Shown here piece after piece: positions 44,643 through 50,922 of a stretch of DNA of 64,000 bases. This DNA is from Caldimonas thermodepolymerans (GTDB taxonomy: Bacteria > Pseudomonadota > Gammaproteobacteria > Burkholderiales > Burkholderiaceae_C), in NCBI RefSeq assembly GCF_015476235.1, contig NZ_CP064338.1, positions 3,100,001-3,164,000 of the forward strand, written 5' to 3'. Position numbers and translations under genes: made by a program. How positions within the stretch are numbered: the stretch's first letter is position 1; each line of letters opens with the position of its first letter. The notes under the pieces were generated by a model. It worked only from the letters and a program-made list of their open reading frames with translations, made no database searches and was not told the origin of the DNA.

Positions 44643-46192
44643 CAGTCGTCATCGTCGTAGATTGAGTACAGCGAGCCTTTCGTGCGTGACGCTCGCTTGC
44701 CACCCTCGTAGTCGAGCATGCTGGCCGTGAGGCGGCTTTCAAACGTGTAGGTAAGCTGCGCGTACAGCGCTGCCTGTATTGCACTGTCGGCAAGGTCACG
44801 GACCTTGCCCGCAGGGAAGACGACCAGCTGCGCGACCAGCTGCTCACTGAGCGTGTCGCTCTTGATGACAGCAAAGTAGCCTTTGAAGAAAAAGGGCGAC
44901 GCTTCCTCGGCCCGAGCGTTCTTTCCGACTACTGGCACGTACGGCACCAGCCGCCACCGGAACCCTGGGTCGCCATCAAGCAGCTGAAGCATTGCCTTGC
45001 CCCAGTCCTTTTGCTCGATGACAACAGCCACAGGGTTGTACTTTTGTCCCAAGTCTTTGAGCCGCTGAATGACGAATGGTGCGGGCTCGCGACCCGTCCA
45101 TCCGTCCACCAGGACGATGCCACTTGCGTGCACAGCGAAGACGCTGATAGCAGTTGTGTCGTTCGTCTTGTCTTGCCCTTGTGCCGTGTCGACAGAGACG
45201 AAGTAGTGTGAAATCGGTGGCAGGTGCTCGCGCTCGAAGACTTTGATGTACTCAGACTTGATGACACCGCCTTCGGCAGGGATGGGCAGCTGCTGATGCT
45301 GCGCGCTGTAGCCTCCGGGCAGCAGGTCTCGCAGTGCCTGCTCTTTCTCTTTCTGCCCGAAGCGCGCTGGGAACAGGAACTCCCCTCGCTCCGTGCGCCA
45401 GTCACTGAAGCCGATGGAGGTCCTGCAGTGCCGTGAGGGGTCGTACTCTGTCGGCAAGCAGAGCACTTCGAAGCCGCGCTCGCGCACCCAGCCGCCTGCG
45501 TCATCTTCGTGCAGCCGCTGTCCGATGCAGATGCGCGCATATTCGCTCGGACGCACGCCGCGTGTCGACGTTGCTCGCAAGTGCTCGTGCACCTCAGCGA
45601 GCGCTGCGTCACTGCGTGCTTTCTTTGCGTTCAGCAAGTCGTCGTAGACCCACAGGTGCACGCGATGACCAGTCGCTGCACCGCCGACCGAAGTTGCCAG
45701 GCGGAAGCCTTTCGCTGAAGTCTGTATCCAGTTTTCGCGCTCTTTCGTGAGCGTGAAGACGTGACCGTAGAGTGCCTGGTAGCGCGCACTCTTGATTAAG
45801 TCTCGCGTGCGTGTGCTGTCACGAACAGTCAGTTCGTACTCGTACGTCGAGTACCCGAATCTATAACCGGGGCGTCCGTGGGGGCCCCAAACCCAGGCTG
45901 GCAGGGCGACCGCCATCACGAGTGACTTAGCGTAACCAGGCCCGATTTCGACGCCAAGGGACTTGATGCGCCCCTCGATGACTGCTTGCGCGTGGTCACA
46001 GAGCACCTTGATGTGCAAGCTGTCAACATACGGCTCTTCGGGCTCAATCTCGCCCCAAAAATCTTTGAAGAACTCGTAGAAGCTGCGCCGGTGACGCTCG
46101 CGCTGGATTTGTGCGAGCGTAGGCAGTCCCGAGGCTTTGAGCGAAGGACGTGTAGCGTTCTTTAGAGTGCTTGAGGCTGCGGCGCGCGTCAT
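44642..46192 (-). CDS. Terminase large subunit
   Basis: A 516-residue DNA-packaging motor. A degenerate Walker A (GVEIGPGYAKSLVMAVALPAW) is followed by the ATPase acidic motif HLWVYDDLLNAKKA and the conserved RICIGQRLHEDDAGGWV coupling motif. The C-terminal RNase-H-like nuclease shows YFVSVDTAQGQDKTNDTTAISVF, IEQKDWGKAM and LADSAIQAALYA, with Asp residues for metal binding. The ATG at 46192 begins MTRAAASSTLKNATRP. A longer extension would overlap the divergent gene at 46237 and is rejected. Confidence 0.95.
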   Translation of the reverse strand: MTRAAASSTLKNATRPSLKASGLPTLAQIQRERHRRSFYEFFKDFWGEIEPEEPYVDSLHIKVLCDHAQAVIEGRIKSLGVEIGPGYAKSLVMAVALPAWVWGPHGRPGYRFGYSTYEYELTVRDSTRTRDLIKSARYQALYGHVFTLTKERENWIQTSAKGFRLATSVGGAATGHRVHLWVYDDLLNAKKARSDAALAEVHEHLRATSTRGVRPSEYARICIGQRLHEDDAGGWVRERGFEVLCLPTEYDPSRHCRTSIGFSDWRTERGEFLFPARFGQKEKEQALRDLLPGGYSAQHQQLPIPAEGGVIKSEYIKVFEREHLPPISHYFVSVDTAQGQDKTNDTTAISVFAVHASGIVLVDGWTGREPAPFVIQRLKDLGQKYNPVAVVIEQKDWGKAMLQLLDGDPGFRWRLVPYVPVVGKNARAEEASPFFFKGYFAVIKSDTLSEQLVAQLVVFPAGKVRDLADSAIQAALYAQLTYTFESRLTASMLDYEGGKRASRTKGSLYSIYDDDD

Positions 46193-46200
46193 CTTTCTGT

Positions 46201-46227
46201 GTAGCGAAGTACGACGACACGCGCTAC
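46201..46227. promoter_or_regulatory. Inverted repeat between divergent terminase and plus-strand gene
   Basis: GTAGCG and CGCTAC, 15 bp apart, in the 44-bp gap between divergent starts at 46192 and 46237. An operator is a possible reading. Confidence 0.4.
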
Positions 46228-46236
46228 GCTGTGGAC

Positions 46237-46605
46237 ATGAGCGAAGAACTGATGAAGACATTCCCGCGGCGCTCTGTTGTGAGCGCGCTGACCGGAGCCC
46301 ATCCGAAGATTGCTGTCACACGAAGTTCAGACGGCAACTACTCTGTGCCGACAGTCAGCGATGAAGAACACGCAGCGCGCTTCGACAGCGCACATGACTT
46401 GGCGCGGCAGTTCAAGGACTACTGCTTGCGCAAGCAGCGAGATAGTCCAAGCTGGACGCAAGCGCAGTGCTATGAGCACGCGTGTTGCGGCCTAGATGCG
46501 AAGGCCTTCGCGTGGGACCTGTTGCCCGATGAGCGGGCCTGGATTAAGCAGCGCTTGAGGACGCTGCTCGAAGCCGAAGGGTGGGCTGGACTGCCCAGCA
46601 TCTGA
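46237..46605 (+). CDS. Hypothetical plus-strand phage protein
   Basis: A 122-residue soluble protein (MSEELMKTFPRRSVVSALTGAHPKIAVTRSSDGNYSVPTVSDEE...). The C-terminal half is helical with three Cys (AQCYEHACCGLDAKAFAW) and ends TLLEAEGWAGLPSI. Divergent from the terminase gene. Plus-strand genes are rare in this phage and cluster here with the next one; early or lysogeny expression is possible. No family recognised. Confidence 0.65.
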   Translation: MSEELMKTFPRRSVVSALTGAHPKIAVTRSSDGNYSVPTVSDEEHAARFDSAHDLARQFKDYCLRKQRDSPSWTQAQCYEHACCGLDAKAFAWDLLPDERAWIKQRLRTLLEAEGWAGLPSI

Positions 46606-46683
46606 ACGCCTGCAGCGCTGGAACCCGCGCAACCTGGCCAGGCGGACGGGTGTGAGAGCCTCGCCGGAGGGCACCCGCCCCAG

Positions 46684-46697
46684 TTTCGACGTCGAAA
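46684..46697. repeat. Palindrome TTTCGACGTCGAAA, copy 1
   Basis: Perfect 14-bp palindrome in the 46606-46792 gap between two plus-strand genes. See the dispersed-operator finding. The rest of the gap shows no gene. Confidence 0.65.
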
Positions 46698-46791
46698 CCG
46701 ACGCCGCGAGGCGGGCTGTTAACGCACCCCGCCACTTTGGCTGATACACGCAGCGTTGCTTTCGGCAGCAACCGTACTGCTCCCAGCTTAG

Positions 46792-46813
46792 AATGCACCT
46801 TTTTAGGTGCATT
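46792..46813 (+). promoter_or_regulatory. Hairpin covering the ribosome-binding site of the 46814 gene
   Basis: Perfect nine-bp stem AATGCACCT/AGGTGCATT with a TTTT loop. The AGGTG in the right arm is the only Shine-Dalgarno candidate for the GTG at 46814. An ATG at 46793 is inside the left arm. Confidence 0.6.
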
Positions 46814-47149
46814 GTGAGCATTACGAGTCAAGCAGAGCGTGATGCGCTGTCAGCTGCAGGCTTCTTATGCAACTCTGCTTCGCCGGAAGCAGAGTACTGG
46901 GCTCAGCCTGCGCTGAGCGGCGTCGAGGTCAGCCTCCTCGGGGACGCGGACGGCTGGACTGTCGGACTCTTCGAGGAGTCCGGAGAGGGCATGTGGCTCG
47001 CGGATGGGGTGTTCCCCACAGTAGCTGAAGCGCTCAAAGAAGCAGACATCTGCTTCCATGCGCTCGCCTACAGCGGCCTCGACGCTGCTCTTGCCGCGTG
47101 TGGCAACCCGCCACGGCAGACAGAAGTCCCAGCCCGCTGGCGTCGCTGA
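46814..47149 (+). CDS. Hypothetical plus-strand phage protein
   Basis: A 111-residue protein reading (M)SITSQAERDALSAAGFLCNSASPEAEYWAQPALSGVEVSLL... A beta-alpha small fold with a GDADGWTVGLFEESGEGMW stretch. GTG at 46814 is chosen because AGGTG lies four bases before it; an in-frame ATG at 46793 has no site. The stop is seven bp before another TTTCGACGTCGAAA copy. No family recognised. Confidence 0.6.
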   Translation: MSITSQAERDALSAAGFLCNSASPEAEYWAQPALSGVEVSLLGDADGWTVGLFEESGEGMWLADGVFPTVAEALKEADICFHALAYSGLDAALAACGNPPRQTEVPARWRR

Positions 47150-47156
47150 GCCCCAA

Positions 47157-47170
47157 TTTCGACGTCGAAA
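47157..47170. repeat. Palindrome TTTCGACGTCGAAA, copy 2
   Basis: Perfect palindrome between the convergent 46814 and small-terminase genes. Confidence 0.65.
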
Positions 47171-47189
47171 CCGCCCGCGCCTGGCAAGA

Positions 47190-47203
47190 TTTCGACATCG
47201 AAA
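47190..47203. repeat. Palindrome TTTCGACATCGAAA, copy 3
   Basis: One transition from the perfect form; 33 bp from copy 2, centre to centre, in the same convergent gap. Confidence 0.6.
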
Positions 47204-47209
47204 TTGACG

Positions 47210-47707
47210 TCAGGGCGTGCTGCCGCCAGTCCCGCTGCCCGGGGCGGCGGCTGACAGGAGCGACTCAAGCGCTGCAAGCTGCGCGTCTGACAGCTTCGCC
47301 AAGTCGACAGCTGCGTTCAAGTTTGCGGTCTCGAGTGGTCCACCGTCCTTGCCCGTCAACTCAGTCTTAGTCGGCGCGTACAGACCCATGAGTTTTGCGC
47401 GTTCCCCGAGCGTTTTCAGTACGATGCCAGCCGCTTTGTCGTCGCCCGCGCGAGCGATGGGCAGCCAGTTCGCGAGCATGTCGTCAAGCTGCAGCAGCGT
47501 TACTTGGCGCAGTTCGTCGACGCTCTCTTTGACAGCGTTGTTGTAGTCACGCAGCGCGCCATCTACTAGCTGCCAAGCGGCAGACTTCGTGATGCCAAGT
47601 GCAGCAGCAATCTCTTCAAAGTTCTTGCCCTGTTTGCGGAGTTCAAGCGCTTGCAGACGACGGTCTGTCGTCACTGCTTTCTTCTTGTCGTTCTTTGTTC
47701 TGCGCAT
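47210..47707 (-). CDS. Terminase small subunit
   Basis: A 165-residue DNA-recognition subunit. An N-terminal helix-turn-helix (LQALELRKQGKNFEEIAAALGITKSAAWQLVDGAL, about residues 19-53) is followed by an oligomerisation helix and the tail motif AGIVLKTLGERAKLMGLYAPTKTELTGKDGGP common in small terminases. It is separated from the large subunit by the two plus-strand genes, an unusual split. Confidence 0.85.
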   Translation of the reverse strand: MRRTKNDKKKAVTTDRRLQALELRKQGKNFEEIAAALGITKSAAWQLVDGALRDYNNAVKESVDELRQVTLLQLDDMLANWLPIARAGDDKAAGIVLKTLGERAKLMGLYAPTKTELTGKDGGPLETANLNAAVDLAKLSDAQLAALESLLSAAAPGSGTGGSTP

Positions 47708-47902
47708 TCATAGCATTCCGTAGTGCTTGAGCACTGCTCGCACATATGCGTGCTCGAGTTTGAGACTGTCAGCAATCGCGCGCTGCCCCTTCCCCTTCGC
47801 TCTGAGTCCAACAATACGGTGCGCGAGAGGGTGGTCGAGCGGATTGGCTGGCAAGCCGTCTAGTGACAGCAGCTGAAGCTTGTCGGCAGCGCGCTTGCTC
47901 AT
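47708..47902 (-). CDS. Small DNA-binding-like protein
   Basis: A 64-residue basic protein with a helix-turn-helix-like segment IVGLRAKGKGQRAIADSLKLEHAYVRAVLKHYGML. ATG at 47902 overlaps the stop of the upstream gene (TAATG). Directly adjacent to the small terminase gene start. It could assist packaging initiation or act as a regulator; not established. Confidence 0.6.
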   Translation of the reverse strand: MSKRAADKLQLLSLDGLPANPLDHPLAHRIVGLRAKGKGQRAIADSLKLEHAYVRAVLKHYGML

Positions 47903-48186
47903 TACAGCCACCCGAGTTTGTGCGCAAGCGCGGGCCCGACCGCTGAGAGCAGCGCTAGTACCCCCGCGAACTTCAGCCAGTTCGCCTCCAAGCGGCGGAG
48001 ACGCGCTTCATGGTCTGCGAGTTTGCTGTCGCGCGCAGTGTTCTGCGCTTCGATTGCGCTCAGCTTGTCGACAGCTGCAGCGACACGCTCGAGCGTGCGT
48101 CGAGTGTTTGCGTTCTCAGAGCGCATCTCTGCGCGCAGTTCAGCGACTTGAGCGCTGATGTCATGTGAGTTCGTGGCGGTGCTCAT
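47902..48186 (-). CDS. Coiled-coil protein with C-terminal membrane helix
   Basis: A 94-residue protein. Residues 8-70 form a coiled coil (ISAQVAELRAEMRSENANTRRTLERVAAAVDKL...). The C-terminus WLKFAGVLALLSAVGPALAHKLGWL is a transmembrane segment. ATG overlaps the Rz1 stop (TAATG). Proteins of this shape often sit in phage lysis cassettes. The role is unknown. Confidence 0.7.
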   Translation of the reverse strand: MSTATNSHDISAQVAELRAEMRSENANTRRTLERVAAAVDKLSAIEAQNTARDSKLADHEARLRRLEANWLKFAGVLALLSAVGPALAHKLGWL

Positions 48187-48449
48187 TATTTGCAAGAGTC
48201 GAGTAGTAGTTCGATTGCCTCGCTGTAGCCTTTCAGCACTTCGACTGTCGAAGCGTATGCACGCACGACAGATGAGGGTGGAGCACCGGGCGTCAGCGTT
48301 GATATCGGGAGTTCTGGGCGGGGTGGCCGCTCAGTCGAGGCCGCTGGGCACGGCACGGGTGTGGGTACAAATATGGGCTCTGGCGCGGGGGCGCCCGTAG
48401 CGCATCCGGCAAGAACACACGCAGCAGCAACAGCAGGAATAGTTCTCAT
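48186..48449 (-). CDS. Outer-membrane spanin subunit (Rz1-like lipoprotein)
   Basis: An 87-residue lipoprotein precursor: MRTIPAVAAACVLAGCATGAPAPEPIFVPTPVPCPA. The lipobox is LAGC, and the mature part is Pro-rich as in Rz1. With the adjacent Rz-like gene it forms the spanin that fuses inner and outer membranes at lysis. ATG overlaps the Rz stop (TGATG). Confidence 0.85.
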   Translation of the reverse strand: MRTIPAVAAACVLAGCATGAPAPEPIFVPTPVPCPAASTERPPRPELPISTLTPGAPPSSVVRAYASTVEVLKGYSEAIELLLDSCK

Positions 48450-48811
48450 CACCACGCCCCCAATACTGGACCGCGGTCAGCGGCCCAGCCGACGGCGCCG
48501 GCGCAGTCTTCCGGTACCCGGGACTTCTGCAGCGCGTCAGCGCGAGCCTGGGCGGTAGACAGAGCGCGCTGTGCAGCAGCGAGCGCTTTGCTTGACTCCG
48601 CTTCGCGACGCTCAGCTTCAGCCTTCAGCCTTGCCAATGAAGCAGCTTGCGCTGCGATGCGCGTCTCGAGAGACAAGACATGGCCTCTCACTGTGGCAAG
48701 TTCAGTTCGCGCGCGCTCAAGACGCAGCGTCTGCAACCCGCTCACGACTGCGAGCACTCCGACGACGGCAGCAACGAGCACGTTCTTGTAAGCAGCGAGG
48801 GCAGCGAGCAT
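48449..48811 (-). CDS. Inner-membrane spanin subunit (Rz-like)
   Basis: A 120-residue protein with one N-terminal transmembrane helix (NVLVAAVVGVLAVVSGL) and a long periplasmic coiled coil (LERARTELATVRGHVLSLETRIAAQAASLARLKAEAERREAESSKAL). This is the i-spanin topology. Translationally coupled to Rz1. It sits next to the holin, in the normal lysis order. Confidence 0.85.
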   Translation of the reverse strand: MLAALAAYKNVLVAAVVGVLAVVSGLQTLRLERARTELATVRGHVLSLETRIAAQAASLARLKAEAERREAESSKALAAAQRALSTAQARADALQKSRVPEDCAGAVGWAADRGPVLGAW

Positions 48812-49107
48812 TACTTGTCTCCAGTTTCGACGTCGAAATCACACCGAGCGCGGTCGGTTTCGATGTCGAAATTTGAAGCAGTCACGCTGCGCACACGCAG
48901 CGCAGCGACGATTGCCGACACGACGACGCTCGCTGCAACCATGCGCCAGCCGGTGAGGTAGTCGGACAGCTGGGGCAGCTGGTCGCGCAGTGCTTCGGCG
49001 GCAGCTAAGAGGATGGGCACGAGCGCGGAGAACCACACTGTCAAGGACCGTGTGGCGACTCGGCATTTGTGGCGCAGGGAGCGAGGGGTGCGGGCAGCTT
49101 TTCTCAT
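48811..49107 (-). CDS. Putative holin
   Basis: A 98-residue protein with a basic N-terminus (MRKAARTPRSLRHKCRVATRSLTVWF) and two hydrophobic segments (ALVPILLAAAEAL and WRMVAASVVVSAIVAALRV). It forms lesions that release the endolysin. The C-terminus NFDIETDRARCDFDVETGDK is encoded by two copies of the TTTCGACGTCGAAA palindrome. The stop overlaps the Rz start. Confidence 0.75.
   Translation of the reverse strand: MRKAARTPRSLRHKCRVATRSLTVWFSALVPILLAAAEALRDQLPQLSDYLTGWRMVAASVVVSAIVAALRVRSVTASNFDIETDRARCDFDVETGDK
48825..48838. repeat. Palindrome TTTCGACGTCGAAA, copy 4
   Basis: Perfect palindrome inside the last codons of the holin gene, 14 bp before the Rz start. Confidence 0.6.
48858..48871. 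repeat. Palindrome TTTCGATGTCGAAA, copy 5
   Basis: One-base variant inside the holin gene, 33 bp from copy 4, the same spacing as copies 2 and 3. Confidence 0.55.
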
Positions 49108-49140
49108 TAAGCCGTGTAGCCAACCCCCTGGAGGCTGCCG

Positions 49141-49749
49141 TCAGTCTTCTTCGTAGACCGGGAACGGCGGCGCTGGCGGCATAGAGGCGCTGTAGTACGG
49201 GCTGAAGCCCTGGCGCAGGGTCCACTTGTCGACAGCTGCGTGTCCCACGGCGTAGACGTCAATCACGCGCTCCGAGGTGATTCGGGCCAGCAGGTATGCC
49301 GACACGGGGCGGGTGTGGTGAGCGCGGGCGTTGATGCACACGCTCGTGCGAGACTGTGAGACGCTTTTGACGTCGAAACTGAGGCCCTCGAACTCGAGGT
49401 CGGCGGCGGGCTCAGGGCGGTATGTCACTAGCGGCGCGGTGAGCGCTTCGCTGCTGTCAAGAACTGCATACAGCGCAATCTCAGCAAGAGCGCCTTCAGT
49501 GTCAATGCGCTCGTCATCCGCTCCGCGTCGATACGCGCTTGAGTTGCAGCCGCGGGCTTTTGCGAGTGCTGTGCGCGCGAGTCCGACTGCGTGTGCTGCG
49601 CTCCAATCTTCCGGGCTGATTTTGAGTGAAAACAGGTACGTTATGTCGTCAGTGTCGACGCTATTTTTTAGTATTGACAGAGCGAGTTCTGCGCTTATTT
49701 CGCTGTTGCGCTCAAAGTAGAATCGCTCTGCAGTAGAGCATGCGTTCAT
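49141..49749 (-). CDS. Hypothetical protein with PD-(D/E)XK-like motif
   Basis: A 202-residue protein. The pattern EGALAEIALYAVLDSSE followed by DLEFEGLSFDVKSVSQSR (Asp, then D-V-K) resembles the Glu...PD...D/E-x-K catalytic core of small nucleases. The rest is mixed alpha/beta and ends SMPPAPPFPVYEED. The preceding gap (49750-49888) has a promoter-like box. A nuclease is an inference. Confidence 0.55.
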   Translation of the reverse strand: MNACSTAERFYFERNSEISAELALSILKNSVDTDDITYLFSLKISPEDWSAAHAVGLARTALAKARGCNSSAYRRGADDERIDTEGALAEIALYAVLDSSEALTAPLVTYRPEPAADLEFEGLSFDVKSVSQSRTSVCINARAHHTRPVSAYLLARITSERVIDVYAVGHAAVDKWTLRQGFSPYYSASMPPAPPFPVYEED

Positions 49750-49871
49750 TCATAGAGTCTCCGCAGGTATTTGTCGCGCTCCTGCTAGCGCCTGGTGACC
49801 TATGAATGATTGAGATTTACCTACTGCCGGCATCGAACGGCTGCCGGCGGGCCCGAGATAGAGAGATGCTG

Positions 49872-49880
49872 TGTATAGAT
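49872..49880 (-). promoter_or_regulatory. ATCTATACA box
   Basis: Exact minus-strand copy between two phage genes, 123 bp upstream of the 49749 start. It lacks the TATAAAA partner. Nothing else found in this 139-bp gap. Confidence 0.4.
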
Positions 49881-49888
49881 ACGCTAGT

Positions 49889-50572
49889 TCAGCGCGTCAG
49901 CGAGTAGAAGTCCGAATCAGCGAAATCCATGTCTAGCTGCTCGCTGAAGACTTGACGATATGTTTTCATTGCTTCGACCGCTTCAATCTGCATCAGCGCT
50001 TGCGCTTCGAGCGTAGTGGGCTCTGTTGACTCGTTGCAAAACGCGAGTTTGAACAATGTTCTCAGTATGTTTTTGCTGTACTCATCGAAGTTGCTCATGT
50101 CAAGCAACTCCATGTACGCAGAGTGAGTCTCAGCGCAAGCGCACATATACGAGGCGAAACGCTCGTCATCGAGTTCACGCTCAAGCGTTCTGCGCGGCAG
50201 ATTCTCGAGCGCTTTTGCTCGCTGCTTGTAGACAAGCTGAAGCTGAAATCGCGCTTCGTCTTCATCGAGCAGCTTGCCGCCGTCGCGCAGCGCACGAGAA
50301 CGCAAGTAGTCAATGTCGTCTTGCGAGACTTCTCTAGTAGCAAGTTCAGCTGCTTCACGCGCCGCGCGTGCTTTGATGTAAGCAAGCGCAGCTTCTCTGT
50401 CAAACTTGTGCGGGCGAATGCCCGCGATGTAGATGCGGCGAATTCGCTTTGCAGCGTCAACGAGAAACTTCCGCGCGTCAGTCAGCGCCTGCGCCTTCGG
50501 CGCGTGGCGGTTACCTGCCAGGTGTTGAGGGGCAATGCGAGGAGCGCGAGATGTAGCGAGAGTGCTGTTCAC
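49889..50572 (-). CDS. Hypothetical phage protein
   Basis: A 227-residue helical protein (ARKFLVDAAKRIRRIYIAGIRPHKF..., SQDDIDYLRSRALRDGGKLLDED...). GTG at 50572 with GGAG seven bases upstream. It is the first gene downstream of a full recurrent promoter motif. Predominantly charged helices; no recognised family. Possibly early-expressed. Confidence 0.6.
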   Translation of the reverse strand: MNSTLATSRAPRIAPQHLAGNRHAPKAQALTDARKFLVDAAKRIRRIYIAGIRPHKFDREAALAYIKARAAREAAELATREVSQDDIDYLRSRALRDGGKLLDEDEARFQLQLVYKQRAKALENLPRRTLERELDDERFASYMCACAETHSAYMELLDMSNFDEYSKNILRTLFKLAFCNESTEPTTLEAQALMQIEAVEAMKTYRQVFSEQLDMDFADSDFYSLTR

Positions 50573-50605
50573 TATTTGTCTCCAATGAGAGAGTTGTTCA
50601 TGTCC

Positions 50606-50626
50606 TGTATAGATTTGAGTTTTATA
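50606..50626 (-). promoter_or_regulatory. Recurrent phage motif, full copy
   Basis: TATAAAA, five bases, ATCTATACA on the minus strand, 34 bp upstream of the GTG at 50572; the same distance as the copy at 28613 has to its gene. Confidence 0.6.
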
Positions 50627-50801
50627 CGCTTTGGCGCTTTTGTAGATTTATTTTGAATGTAGATATGAGTCTAAATAAGTGACGGTCATATGAGGGCTGT
50701 TCTGAGACGGGACTTGTCGCATCACGGCTGCAGCAGTGGCCACGGCGCGGGCAGCGCGTGCTGAAGCTAGGCAGCGGCGGGCTTCGCGTTGCGTACAAAA
50801 G

Positions 50802-50829
50802 AAAAAGCCCCGCGATGGCGGGGCTTTTT
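50802..50829. terminator. Bidirectional terminator
   Basis: AAAAA-GCCCCGC-GATG-GCGGGGC-TTTTT symmetrical stem with T-runs on both strands. It separates the R-M genes from the rest of the phage. The 50573-50922 gap otherwise holds the promoter motif and palindrome copy 6. Confidence 0.88.
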
Positions 50830-50899
50830 GGGGACAGAGCGCGCTGCGTGCTAGCGTCAAGCTAGAGATGGGTTTAGCTGACCGCAACAGACCGCTCGA

Positions 50900-50913
50900 T
50901 TTCGACGTCGAAA
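50900..50913. repeat. Palindrome TTTCGACGTCGAAA, copy 6
   Basis: Perfect palindrome nine bp past the stop of the restriction endonuclease gene. Confidence 0.65.
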
Positions 50914-50922
50914 CCAGCTAGG

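Noticed and set aside
50648-50887. 79-codon minus-strand ORF
   Set aside because: It spans the bidirectional terminator at 50802-50829 and has no start signal.
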